Shown: positions 33,084 to 41,849 of the stretch, one piece after another | Layout of the letters: each line of letters opens with the position of its first letter | Position numbering within the stretch: the first letter of the stretch is position 1 | NCBI RefSeq assembly: GCF_900607225.1 | Contig: NZ_LR027842.1 | Coordinates: 646,088-710,087 of the forward strand | Source of the DNA: [Pseudopropionibacterium] massiliense | GTDB lineage: Bacteria; Actinomycetota; Actinomycetes; Propionibacteriales; Propionibacteriaceae | Length of the DNA stretch: 64,000 nucleotides | Direction: 5' to 3' | Position numbers and translations under genes: made by a program | The notes under the pieces: model-generated | What the model was told of the DNA's origin: nothing | What the model saw: the letters and a program-made list of their open reading frames with translations, nothing else | Databases searched by the model: none

Positions 33084-33305
33084 TCAGCCTGCAGCCTCTT
33101 CGACGCAGTCGAAGAGATCCTGCACGGTCGTGACGTTGTCGGTGAACTGAATGGTCTGCCCCAGTTCGTCTTCCAGTTTCATGGCGAACTCGAAGACTCC
33201 GATCGAATCGAGCCCCACAGCGTCCATGTCATCGGCGAGGGTGAGCGTCTCCGGGGTGCGGGTGGTGAATTCGGCCAGTGCAGTGATGAAGTCGATTTCG
33301 GTCAT
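33084..33305 (-). CDS. Acyl carrier protein 1
   Basis: 73 residues; the four-helix ACP pattern with the phosphopantetheine serine in DMDAVGLDSIGVFEFAMKLE and an acidic helix II. It is co-directional with the FabF-like KS and is its probable partner. The gap 33306-33449 before the ABC gene holds no visible gene. Confidence 0.88.
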   Translation of the reverse strand: MTEIDFITALAEFTTRTPETLTLADDMDAVGLDSIGVFEFAMKLEDELGQTIQFTDNVTTVQDLFDCVEEAAG

Positions 33306-33449
33306 GATGGTTTCTCCTCGTGTCGTGGGGGGTGGGTGTCAGGGGTGCCCTCACGGCGGTTTTCCGGATGGTGAGGGCGCAACCGGCCATCGGGTCAGGG
33401 GCGGGATGCTCCTGATCCGTGGTTCGGGGTGTCCTGGTAGGGGCCGGGT

Positions 33450-34211
33450 CTAGAAGCCGAGGCCTCGCAGCCAGGCCAGGAGGTCGTCCTCGCGCTGCGT
33501 GGCCTGTTCGGGATGCCAGCGGCTCATGGAACGCGAGGCGACGAGTCGCCCGTCCTTCAGGTACACCACCCGGTCCGCGCGGGCCGCGCACGCCGGGTCA
33601 TGGGTGACCATGACGATGGTTCGCCCCTCGGCATGGACACCGGACAGGGCATCCATGACCTCGACCGTCATGGAACTGTTCAGGGCTCCGGTGGGTTCGT
33701 CGGCGAACACGATGGCCGGTTCACCAGCCAGCGCCCGGCAGATGGAGGCACGCTGGAGCTGCCCGCCGGAGACCTCCGTGATCCCGTGCTGTTTGACGTG
33801 CCCGATACCGAACCGGTCGAGCAGCGCATCCACACGGGTGGCCGCTTCGCCGGCTCTTCTCGGATCGGCCTTGAGCGCGGGAAGCAGCACGTTGTCGCGG
33901 ATGGTGAGATTGGACAGGAAGTACGCCTGCTGGAACACGAAACCCATGCGGGTCAGACGAACCCGGCTCATCTCCTTGTCGTTGAGACCGGTCAGGTCCC
34001 GTCCCTCGAGACGCACCGTTCCCGTGGTGGGTCGGTCCATGCCGCTGATGCTGTAGAGCAGGGTCGACTTGCCGGACCCGGAGGCCCCCATGATGACCAG
34101 GAATTCTCCTTCGGTCACCTGGAGATCGACCCCGTGGAGAACCTGGGTCGGCGGGTCGGTGGTGGTGTAGGTCTTGGTGATCTCGGTGCAGTCGAGTGTG
34201 ATGGTTGGCAT
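33450..34211 (-). CDS. ABC transporter ATPase (LolD/MacB-like)
   Basis: 253 residues from ATG 34211 (preceded by GAGAGA; an upstream ATG at 34238 would overlap the permease gene). Walker A GEFLVIMGASGSGKSTLLYS, Q-loop GFVFQQAYFLSNLT, signature EVSGGQLQRASICRALAGEP, Walker B IVFADEPTGALNS and the H-loop VMVTHDP are all present. Pairs with the FtsX-type permease 11 bases upstream as an exporter or lipoprotein-type mechanotransmission system. Probably for export of, or self-protection from, the cluster product. Confidence 0.9.
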   Translation of the reverse strand: MPTITLDCTEITKTYTTTDPPTQVLHGVDLQVTEGEFLVIMGASGSGKSTLLYSISGMDRPTTGTVRLEGRDLTGLNDKEMSRVRLTRMGFVFQQAYFLSNLTIRDNVLLPALKADPRRAGEAATRVDALLDRFGIGHVKQHGITEVSGGQLQRASICRALAGEPAIVFADEPTGALNSSMTVEVMDALSGVHAEGRTIVMVTHDPACAARADRVVYLKDGRLVASRSMSRWHPEQATQREDDLLAWLRGLGF

Positions 34212-34222
34212 GATCGTCTCTC

Positions 34223-36616
34223 TTACTTGTTGAGCCATTCGCTGGATTCGCCGCGACGCAACCCGGCGGTGAGCGGCACGGAGGCGAGGAAGCCAACCGT
34301 GATGAGGAGCAGGGGGTAGCCGATGTAGACCAGCAGCGGATCGGGGATGAAACTCAGACTGGTCAGGCCGATGCCGGTCAGCGAGATCAGCCCGCTGATC
34401 AGTCCTTCCCCGAGAGTGGCCGCGAACACCGTGCCGATGACGGTGCCGACCGCCACGGTGAGCACGGTCTTGAGTCTGACCTGGCTGATGAGCTCGTTCC
34501 TGGAGAACCCGAGCGCGGACAGCACACCCATTCGACGGCGTTCCCGGGTGAGCCGCAGCTTCAGGAACAACCCGGTGATCAGGGCGGCCACCGCCAGGCC
34601 GAAGACGAGCGACAGCAGAGCGGCGCTGCGGAACGCGTCGGTCACGTATGACAGGGTCTGTTTCACGTATTCCTGCATCGGAACGATGCTCGCGTGCTTG
34701 TACTGTGAGTCGTATTCCGCCGCGATCGCCATGGGGTCAGCGCCACCGACCGTCTCGGCGTAGATGACGTAGCTTGCTGCTCCCTCCGTGACGGCGCCCT
34801 GCATCTTGGCGGTGTGGCCGCCGCTGGTGACGTCCTGGTAGGTGCCCGAGATCGTGACGGTGCTCGGTTTCCCATCGAGCCTGATGGTCATGGTGTCACC
34901 GGCCTTGACGTTGTATTTCCTCGCGTTCAGCACGGACAGTGCAATTTGACCGTTGGCCGGGCGGCTGCCGGTGAGGAAGTTCACGGTGTTGGCCGAGTAG
35001 TCACCGACCTCCACGCGCAGCGTCTCCCAGCCTTCTTTCCCCTGGGTCTCGTACAGGACGTTCGCGTAGGTCCGGATGTTGGTGAGGCGCTGGTCATTCT
35101 CCAACGCCCTCACGAGCGTGCCACGTGTGGCCTCGACTTCTTTCGAGAACTGCACGTCGGCGCGGATGTCGGATTCGGGAGCCCCCATGTAGGTGACGAA
35201 CCGTGGGCTGGAGAAGGTACTGAGCAGGTTCATGGGGAGGATCAGCAACAGTGAGGTCAGGAAGAACACCAGGGGAATGAGGATCCACTGTCCCATCTCG
35301 GCGCGCAGATCCGCCAAGGACAGGCGCTGGTTGATGCTGCCGTGTCCTGCGCTCAGACTGGTGCTGCGCGCCCTGCGAGCCAGCTTCGCAGCTTTCCTCG
35401 CGGTCTGCCGGTCATTCAGGGTGCTGCCGTGCACCAGGGCGTTGACCACCTCGATGCGACGGATCCCGCGCAGGATGCCGCGGCAGATTCCGACGACGAG
35501 GAGATACACCAGTGCCAGGGCGATCACGGGTGTCAGTACGGTGGCCGGGCCGGGAGCCGAAGCGGAGTAGTTCTTGACGATGCTGGCCGTCAACAGATTC
35601 GTGGCGAGGATGCCGAGCAGCCCGCCGATGACGCATGCCAGGAACGCCATGATGCTGTACTTGCCCAGGTAGAGCCCCGTGACCGCTCGCGCGGGGAGCC
35701 CGATGGCTCGCATGACACCGATCTCACGGACCTCGTCCTCCATGGCTCCCCGGATGACGAAACGCAGGTTGATCAGGGCGATCAGCACCAGCAGGAGGCT
35801 GGCGAAGACCAGCGCCACCGCGACGAGCCCGTCGCTGAACGCGTTGATCAGGCGGATCATGTCGAACGTGACGGCCGGGCCGTTGCGGGGAAGGGAGTGG
35901 TCCGAGTCGTATGCCGTCTGCAAGGCACTGGCCTTGGACGCATCCGCGAGCCGGTACTCAGCGATGATCTCGCTGCTCCCCCCGCCCGCGGAACCGAGGG
36001 CGGCGAAGTCGTCGGGCGAGATGACGAACCGGGTCGCGGAGGACAGTGAGGAGGCCATCTGGGAGTCGCGGACGAAACCCGAGATCGTGAAGTCACGGGG
36101 CCCTGTGTCCGTCTGGACCGAAAGGGTGTCGCCGACTCGGAGGCCGAACTTGTCCTGGTAGGCAACGGGGACGTAGATCTCTCCTCTGCCCGGTTCCACG
36201 ACGGTGCCCGAGGCGTCCAGCAGGTGGTCGAATTTCTTGTTCTGCGTGATGAACAGGTTGTCGATGAGGCTCGCGGCCAGGCTCCCGGATTCACCTGTCG
36301 AGGACCGGGACCATGTCAGGGAGGAGGAGTCGTAACCCACCATGTCCTCGATGAACCACGAATCGATCTCGGGATGCGCGGCTGCGAAGTCGTCGAGGGC
36401 CTTGGTGTCGTAGTCCCCGGTGTGCATCTGCAGGAAATGAGGTGGTTTGGCCTCCCCGAAGAGCTGGTCGATGCCGCCGAGGAGGCGTTCCATCACCATG
36501 CAGCCGGTTGCCATGAGGAAGGCGCTGAGGACCAGGATGGCCATCAGGGCCGTGTTGACACCCCAGTTCCTTTTCAGGTCGTTGCGGGAGTACCGCAGAT
36601 ACAAACGGTCTTTCAT
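34223..36616 (-). CDS. FtsX/MacB-like ABC transporter permease
   Basis: 797 residues from ATG 36616, overlapping the preceding stop (ATGA). A first transmembrane helix at about 15-40 (NTALMAILVLSAFLMATGCM) is followed by a large extracytoplasmic domain (about 45-270), FtsX core helices (about 275-420; VALVFASLLLVLIALINLRF, EVREIGVMRAIGLPARAVTG), a second outer domain (about 470-670) and a final helix bundle (ALLSLVFGLAVAALITGLFL, RRRMGVLSALGFSRNELISQ). Two FtsX modules in one chain mean one polypeptide can form both half-sites. Works with the ATPase at 33450. Confidence 0.88.
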   Translation of the reverse strand: MKDRLYLRYSRNDLKRNWGVNTALMAILVLSAFLMATGCMVMERLLGGIDQLFGEAKPPHFLQMHTGDYDTKALDDFAAAHPEIDSWFIEDMVGYDSSSLTWSRSSTGESGSLAASLIDNLFITQNKKFDHLLDASGTVVEPGRGEIYVPVAYQDKFGLRVGDTLSVQTDTGPRDFTISGFVRDSQMASSLSSATRFVISPDDFAALGSAGGGSSEIIAEYRLADASKASALQTAYDSDHSLPRNGPAVTFDMIRLINAFSDGLVAVALVFASLLLVLIALINLRFVIRGAMEDEVREIGVMRAIGLPARAVTGLYLGKYSIMAFLACVIGGLLGILATNLLTASIVKNYSASAPGPATVLTPVIALALVYLLVVGICRGILRGIRRIEVVNALVHGSTLNDRQTARKAAKLARRARSTSLSAGHGSINQRLSLADLRAEMGQWILIPLVFFLTSLLLILPMNLLSTFSSPRFVTYMGAPESDIRADVQFSKEVEATRGTLVRALENDQRLTNIRTYANVLYETQGKEGWETLRVEVGDYSANTVNFLTGSRPANGQIALSVLNARKYNVKAGDTMTIRLDGKPSTVTISGTYQDVTSGGHTAKMQGAVTEGAASYVIYAETVGGADPMAIAAEYDSQYKHASIVPMQEYVKQTLSYVTDAFRSAALLSLVFGLAVAALITGLFLKLRLTRERRRMGVLSALGFSRNELISQVRLKTVLTVAVGTVIGTVFAATLGEGLISGLISLTGIGLTSLSFIPDPLLVYIGYPLLLITVGFLASVPLTAGLRRGESSEWLNK

Positions 36617-37101
36617 GCCAGGCTCCAGACGCCGGGGATCAGTAGGGACATCCACGTCAGGACGACGTGGTAGATCACGTCAAGCACTATGTTGCCAATT
36701 TCCACCCAGTCCGTGGTGCCATTCTCGCGATGTTTCCGGACAACTTCCTGGGTGTGGGTCCACAGTCCGCTCGCACCGTAGATGTAGAGGGTGATGAGAG
36801 CGGCGGCCCAGAAATTGCCCTGGAACCAGATGGTGAGTACGCCCATGATCCCGAGGCCGAGCTGCTGGAAACCGTATTTGATCTGGTAGGGGCTCGTTGC
36901 CCAACCGAGTTTCTCCGCCGTCTGTCCGGGCGTGATGACGTTGGTGAAGAATCCGATGACGGCCAGGAGTCCGTGGGTCACCGCGAACTGGTGCAGCAGC
37001 AGCGTGTGCATGATGACGGCGGTCCCGGACGGGAAGCCGGCCAGGGCCAGTTGCGCCAGGCCGGTGATGACGCCGAGCCCTATGAGTACGAGGATCCACA
37101 T
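36613..37101 (-). CDS. Small integral membrane protein of the cluster
   Basis: 162 residues from ATG 37101. Four hydrophobic segments: MWILVLIGLGVITGLAQLAL, TLLLHQFAVTHGLLAVIGFF, LGIMGVLTIWFQGNFWAAAL and NIVLDVIYHVVLTWMSLLIP. Resembles the DUF6790 type in outline (HQ..VTHGL, GPGQ-like ITPGQTAEKLGW, YQIKYGFQQLGLG); that match is from memory. It overlaps the permease start and follows the MFS gene by one base, so it is co-expressed with export functions. Role unknown. Confidence 0.65.
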   Translation of the reverse strand: MWILVLIGLGVITGLAQLALAGFPSGTAVIMHTLLLHQFAVTHGLLAVIGFFTNVITPGQTAEKLGWATSPYQIKYGFQQLGLGIMGVLTIWFQGNFWAAALITLYIYGASGLWTHTQEVVRKHRENGTTDWVEIGNIVLDVIYHVVLTWMSLLIPGVWSLA

Positions 37102-37102
37102 G

Positions 37103-38479
37103 TCACGCGCCTTTCTTCTCGGTGGGAGGCAGGTTGCTCTGGAGGGAACGAATGCTGCGGGCACGGGGGATCGCAACCGCCATGCCGATCAGGAGGACTC
37201 CGACGATCATGAACATGAACCCGATGCCGCGCGAGGTGCCGACTCCGATGAGGCCACCCAGGGAGTTCGCCAGTGCGCCGTCCTCGCGGAGCAGGGGATT
37301 GAAAACGCTGTCGGCGAGGACACCGGAGACCGCATAGGCCAGGACGTAGCCGAGCTGGGAGATCAGGCCCATGAGACCCCAGACCTTGCCCTGGGTTTCG
37401 TTGGGTATGGAGGATCTGGCGATGACCTCGATGCTCGTGTTGAGTGGGGGAAGGGTCATGAAGAAGGCGAAGGCGAGCACGCCGATGGCCAGAACGCTGG
37501 TGGTGGTTCCCAGGAAGAAGATGAGAACACCACCTGCTGCCAGGAAACACGTGATGTAGGTGAGGTGGACCCCCTTCATGTTGAACACGCCGATGATCAG
37601 GCTCGCAACAACCATGCCCACGGCTGCGACGGAACGGACCACGCCGAGCGTGGATTCGTCCGTGAGATCGAGCAGCATCGGGGTGAGCAGGGTCTGCAGG
37701 AAGCCCATGCAGAACGTGACCACTGTGATCAGGGCCATCAACACGGTGATGCCAGAATGCTGGCGCAGAAAGCTGATTCCTTGCCGGAAGTCAGCCCAGA
37801 AGCCGGTTGTCGTGCGGCGGGGCGGGGTTTTGACGGTTCGCCACACCAGCAGCATGCACGCCACCGTCAGAACCATGGTGGCGATGTCGATCGTGAGCAC
37901 CGCCGTGATCCCGGAGGAGGCCATCAGCAGGCCGGCAATGGCAGGGGAGATCAGGTACTGGGAAGCGGAGGCCAACTGGACCAGTCCGCCGGCCCGGGCG
38001 TACTGCCCGGGGGTGAGCAAGTCGGTGACGGTGGCCCGATAGGCGGGATCCATGACAGAGCTGAACACCGAGCTCAGCGCCACGCATGCGCAGATGACGG
38101 GAACGCTTGCGAAATCGGTGTGGAAGGCGACGATCAGGGCGAGCAGGCCGAGTGCGGAGAAGGTGTCGCCGAAGATCATCAGGAGGCGGCGGTCATATCG
38201 GTCGGCGAGCACACCCCCGAACGGGGACAACAGCAGCGACGGCAGGAAAGCAGCCAGTGTGACGAGTGACACGGCGGTGCTCAGGCCCGACTGCTGATAG
38301 ACGTAGACCCCGAGCCCGAAGGCCGTGAGCCCGTTTCCAACCCTGGCCACCAGCTGGGCGGCCCAGATCACCATGAAGCTGCGGAAATTGCGGTGGGAAT
38401 GGGTGTCGGTGTGTGGGCTGGGTGACGGGGTGCCGGACAGGATTTCAGCATCCTCGGGTAAATGGGTGGCGACGCTCAT
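37103..38479 (-). CDS. MFS exporter
   Basis: 458 residues with about 12 membrane segments. After a 35-residue soluble N-terminus comes FMVIWAAQLVARVGNGLTAF, and the loop 2-3 signature is SPFGGVLADRYDRRLLMIFG (G-x-L-A-D-R-x-x-R-R), typical of the MFS enterobactin-exporter-like (EntS/MFS_3) branch. A likely second export route for the product or a resistance pump. Probably co-translated with downstream membrane genes. Confidence 0.85.
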   Translation of the reverse strand: MSVATHLPEDAEILSGTPSPSPHTDTHSHRNFRSFMVIWAAQLVARVGNGLTAFGLGVYVYQQSGLSTAVSLVTLAAFLPSLLLSPFGGVLADRYDRRLLMIFGDTFSALGLLALIVAFHTDFASVPVICACVALSSVFSSVMDPAYRATVTDLLTPGQYARAGGLVQLASASQYLISPAIAGLLMASSGITAVLTIDIATMVLTVACMLLVWRTVKTPPRRTTTGFWADFRQGISFLRQHSGITVLMALITVVTFCMGFLQTLLTPMLLDLTDESTLGVVRSVAAVGMVVASLIIGVFNMKGVHLTYITCFLAAGGVLIFFLGTTTSVLAIGVLAFAFFMTLPPLNTSIEVIARSSIPNETQGKVWGLMGLISQLGYVLAYAVSGVLADSVFNPLLREDGALANSLGGLIGVGTSRGIGFMFMIVGVLLIGMAVAIPRARSIRSLQSNLPPTEKKGA

Positions 38480-38507
38480 GGGTGTTCCTTTCGGTGGATC
38501 AGCGATG

Positions 38508-39236
38508 TCAGAGCCTGTTGAGGATCTGGTTCAAGGCCTCGGTGGTATGGAGGACGAACATGTGTTCCTCCCGCTCCAACACGTGGGTTTTCACAGGAGA
38601 GGCAAAGTATTTCTGCCAGGCCGCAGGGGTGCCCTCCGGAATCTGGGGGTCCCGTCCACCGAACACGAGGCGGGCGCGTATCGGTAGATTTTCCCTGGGG
38701 GTTGTTCTCATTTCCTCGAGAACCTTGTAATCGGCTCGGAAGGCGGGCACGAACAGATCCATCAGGGACTTGTCCTTGACCACTTCATCGGGAATGGCTC
38801 CGAAGGATGCGAGATGGAGCACGAGATCGGTGTCGGCCAGGTCGGCCTTGCCCGCCACCGGAAGTTGATGCGGGGCGCAGGAACCCGACAGCACCAGATC
38901 CGATGGCATGCGGTCCGCGAACGCCGCAAGACGGTGCATACAGGCCAGGAGATGGTAGGCGACCACGCTGCCCATGCTGTGACCGAAGAACACCGCATCC
39001 GGCTTCAGGACGTCGCGCAGCGCGCCCAGGTAGTGGGTCCGCAGACTGGCCAGATCGGTCAGCGGCGGCACCGGGCTGGGTCCGTGCCCCGGTGGGTTCG
39101 CGGTCCAGACGTCCCAGTCGCCATCCAGATCGGAGATGAGACGGTTGTAGGAGGCCCCGAAACCACCAAGAAACGGGAACATGATGAGTTGACGCCCGGT
39201 CTCGGAACGACGCAGGTTCCAGAAGGTGCTGTCCAT
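38508..39236 (-). CDS. Type II thioesterase
   Basis: 242 residues from ATG 39236, sharing its last base with the previous stop (TGATG). An alpha/beta hydrolase with the TEII pattern: LIMFPFLGGFGASYNRLISD, NPPGHGPSPVPP, the nucleophile elbow VFFGHSMGSVVAYHLL (Ser), the acid in LVFGGRDPQIPEGT (Asp) and the His in EREEHMFVLHT. TEIIs hydrolyse misprimed or stalled acyl groups from carrier domains. As the megasynthase has no built-in thioesterase, this one could also take part in release. Confidence 0.88.
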   Translation of the reverse strand: MDSTFWNLRRSETGRQLIMFPFLGGFGASYNRLISDLDGDWDVWTANPPGHGPSPVPPLTDLASLRTHYLGALRDVLKPDAVFFGHSMGSVVAYHLLACMHRLAAFADRMPSDLVLSGSCAPHQLPVAGKADLADTDLVLHLASFGAIPDEVVKDKSLMDLFVPAFRADYKVLEEMRTTPRENLPIRARLVFGGRDPQIPEGTPAAWQKYFASPVKTHVLEREEHMFVLHTTEALNQILNRL

Positions 39237-40219
39237 CACAGCGCTCCTTCGGTGGCGAGGTTCCGTGCCGCCGGTGTGTAGCCGGTGGCTGTTTCGCAAC
39301 TCCTGTTGCCCCTGCCCGGGAGGACCGCCCCCTCGCGGAGGGTGTAATCCTGCTCAAGGTATTCGGGGAACGTGTGAGGAGCCGCCATGTTCCCGCGGGC
39401 CTGGTGAAACAGCACCAGATACAGAATGCCGGTCAGGGCCAGCAGCAGGGTGATCTGCACGAGCTGGGTTGCGGCTGCGAAGTAGTACGTGCGCCACAGG
39501 CTGCCGGAGGCCGAGACCCAGAAGGGAATCAGGAAGAACAGCATGTTTCCTTTCATGCGGGAGAGCAGAAGGCTCATGGCCACGCCGAGAATGACCAGCT
39601 GCAGGGCGTAGAGGGGCCACGCTATGGCCAAGTTGAATGACGAGAACAGATTGCCGGGGGCGACGAACACGGCGACTCCTCCACCCGTTGCGATGCCCGA
39701 CCACAGATGGCTTCCCGTGAGGCGGTGCATGAGGGGAAGGAAGACCCCGAACCAACCGATGCCGATGGCCACCATGCCGACCTCACCCCAGAGCAGGGAG
39801 ATGAAGCTGGTCAGCATGTCCAGCGGCGGCATCGGATCAGGGGGAACGGGGATCCCCGCGGCAACGCATCCGAGCCGGACGGCGAAGACGTAGGCCAGCA
39901 TGACGGCGATCAGGATGGGCAACCACAGCAGGTCACGGCGACGCGGAACGAGAGTTCGCAGGAAATTGGCCACGCCGCGAGCTCCGTCGTAGGCGAGCAG
40001 GATGCCGAGAGCCGCGAGCGCAGGGGAGTGCAGGACGAGCATCACGACGGGGTTGGTCAGAACCAGCGGCCCCAGGACGGCCGCGGCGAATTCATGGTTG
40101 AGCAGGTAGAACAGGCACAATCCCCACACGGCGCCGATCGTGAGCGCCAGGAAAACCGCCACGTAGGACGTGCAAGGGCGCCGGGACAACCGTGGTGAGG
40201 GCGTGGATGGCGTGGACAT
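39236..40219 (-). CDS. Polytopic membrane protein, weakly CPBP-like
   Basis: 327 residues from ATG 40219 (GAGGAG 7 bases upstream). About eight hydrophobic segments (YVAVFLALTIGAVWGLCLFY, PILIAVMLAYVFAVRLGCVA, PLYALQLVILGVAMSLLLS and others). The stretch LLWGEVGMVAIGIGWFGVFL followed by PLMHRLTGSHLWSGIATGGG resembles the CPBP/Rce1 prenyl-endopeptidase core, but the E-E-x-x-x-R and distal His motifs are not intact, so a protease role is doubtful. It could be an immunity or export helper. Lies between the aminotransferase and the thioesterase. Confidence 0.6.
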   Translation of the reverse strand: MSTPSTPSPRLSRRPCTSYVAVFLALTIGAVWGLCLFYLLNHEFAAAVLGPLVLTNPVVMLVLHSPALAALGILLAYDGARGVANFLRTLVPRRRDLLWLPILIAVMLAYVFAVRLGCVAAGIPVPPDPMPPLDMLTSFISLLWGEVGMVAIGIGWFGVFLPLMHRLTGSHLWSGIATGGGVAVFVAPGNLFSSFNLAIAWPLYALQLVILGVAMSLLLSRMKGNMLFFLIPFWVSASGSLWRTYYFAAATQLVQITLLLALTGILYLVLFHQARGNMAAPHTFPEYLEQDYTLREGAVLPGRGNRSCETATGYTPAARNLATEGAL

Positions 40220-40232
40220 GGGAACTCCTCGA

Positions 40233-41582
40233 TCAGTAGATCTCGTCGATGGTGGCCTTCGCCTCGCGCAGGGCGAGGGGAGCGCGGCGTGCGAAGTACT
40301 CGAGGTCCGCATCGCTCAGCCGGATGTTGGGGTAGAGACGGGAGATGCTGGAGACCAGCACGCCGTGACGCTGCAGCGCGGTGGCGACGATGATGTCCTT
40401 CGCCATCACCTCGAAGTCGTACTCGGCAGGGTGCTGCAGAGGTCTCGGCGCGCAGTGGAAGGAAGCGAGTCCGGCCGGTCCCTGCACGATGAGCGGCAGG
40501 CCGGCTGTTTCGGCGGAATCGATCAGGATCCTGTGCAGGATCTCGGTGCGTTCGTGCATGCTGCGCAGGGCCTCGCCATCGTTGCGGGACAGGATCTCGA
40601 ACGTTGCGTGCACCGCGGCGCTGCCCAGGGGATAGCCGTTGTAGGTGCCGGCGTGGATGACCTTCTTGTTCTCCAGCAAGGACATGATCTCGCGTCGCCC
40701 GGTGATTGCGGAGACGGGAACACCACCCCCGGCGATGGCCTTCCCGAAGGTTGCCAGATCCGGGGTCACACCGTAGCGGGCCTGTGCGCCGCCCACGCCG
40801 AGTCGCATTCCCGTGATCATCTCGTCGAAGATCAACACGACGCCGTGTTCGGTGCACAGTTTTCGCAGCAGTTCGAGGAAACCGGGCGCGGGCTCGATGG
40901 AGCCACCATTGACGCACACGGGCTCGGTGAGCACGCAGGCCAGCATGTGGCCGTGCTCGTCGAAGAACTGCTGGAGACGTTCGGCGTCGTTCCACGGCAG
41001 CAGGAAGGACTGGTCGGCCATGATGTCCTTCGCTCGTCCCGCGGTGCCCTTGTAGTCGCCGCGGAATTCCACGGGAACCGGATGCCCGGGGTCGACCACA
41101 TGGCCACCCATGATGTTGTCGGCATTGCCGTGATAGTGGTTCTCGAACCGTAGGAAGCGATTGCGTCCCGTGTGGGCCCGCGCCAGTCGCAACGCGGTCT
41201 GGAGGATCTCGGTGCCGGACAGCCCGAAACGGATCATCTCCGCCGAGGGAATGTGGGCGTGCATGATCTCCAGTGCGTCGGCGTCGAAGTCGCAGTGACT
41301 CACGCAGAGCACGCGCTGCATGGCCTCGGTGAGAGCATCCAGGTACTCGGGGTTCTGGTGCCCCAGGATCATGGCGCCGAAACGCGCATAGAGGTCGAGG
41401 TATTCATTGCCGTCCATGTCGGTGAGTCGGCTTCCGTCACCTCCGACGAAATGTATGGGAATCTCCTCCCAGGGCATGTTGAAGTTGTAGTGGACCCCTC
41501 CGGGAAGGAGGCGTTTCAGTCTTTCGTGGTAGGCCAAGTTTTTCGTTGACCTGATCGTCGCCGGCTGGATTGTTGCGGTCAT
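40233..41582 (-). CDS. GSAM-type PLP aminotransferase
   Basis: 449 residues from ATG 41582. A class III fold: LLPGGVHYNFNMPWEEIPIH start, DMDGNEYLDLYARFGAMILG, RFGLSGTEILQTALRLARAH, GVVLIFDEMITGMRLGVGGA (Asp for the PLP pyridine N) and LATFGKAIAGGGVPVSAITG with the PLP lysine. Closest in outline to glutamate-1-semialdehyde aminomutase. In synthetases such as mycosubtilin or iturin, a GSAM-like domain installs a beta-amino group on an ACP-bound beta-ketoacyl chain. The gene order KS (41846), ACP (41610), aminotransferase (40233) copies that domain order as separate proteins. A role in haem synthesis is less likely here. Confidence 0.85.
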   Translation of the reverse strand: MTATIQPATIRSTKNLAYHERLKRLLPGGVHYNFNMPWEEIPIHFVGGDGSRLTDMDGNEYLDLYARFGAMILGHQNPEYLDALTEAMQRVLCVSHCDFDADALEIMHAHIPSAEMIRFGLSGTEILQTALRLARAHTGRNRFLRFENHYHGNADNIMGGHVVDPGHPVPVEFRGDYKGTAGRAKDIMADQSFLLPWNDAERLQQFFDEHGHMLACVLTEPVCVNGGSIEPAPGFLELLRKLCTEHGVVLIFDEMITGMRLGVGGAQARYGVTPDLATFGKAIAGGGVPVSAITGRREIMSLLENKKVIHAGTYNGYPLGSAAVHATFEILSRNDGEALRSMHERTEILHRILIDSAETAGLPLIVQGPAGLASFHCAPRPLQHPAEYDFEVMAKDIIVATALQRHGVLVSSISRLYPNIRLSDADLEYFARRAPLALREAKATIDEIY

Positions 41583-41609
41583 GGGTTGTCCTTTCCTTTT
41601 CACCGCGGT

Positions 41610-41849
41610 TCAGGCGAACTCTTCGGCCAAGTAGGTGCTGATGTCGTCGACGGTGTTGAACTCGAACAGAGCAACTGGGTTGATGTTGACGGACAGTTCC
41701 TTGCGGAGATGATTGATGATCTTGAGTGCCTGCACCGAGGACACTCCCATCCGTGTGAAACTGGCGTACTCGTCGACATCCGTGGAAGCGACCTTGAGCT
41801 CGGATGCGATCTCGTTGATCAACACGGTCTTGATGGTTTCCTTGTTCAT
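41610..41849 (-). CDS. Acyl carrier protein 2
   Basis: 79 residues; the carrier serine lies in SFTRMGVSSVQALKIINHLR, with helix III NINPVALFEFNTVDDISTYL. The start overlaps the KS stop (ATGA), so KS and ACP are made together. Probably holds the beta-ketoacyl intermediate for the aminotransferase that follows 27 bases later. Confidence 0.88.
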   Translation of the reverse strand: MNKETIKTVLINEIASELKVASTDVDEYASFTRMGVSSVQALKIINHLRKELSVNINPVALFEFNTVDDISTYLAEEFA

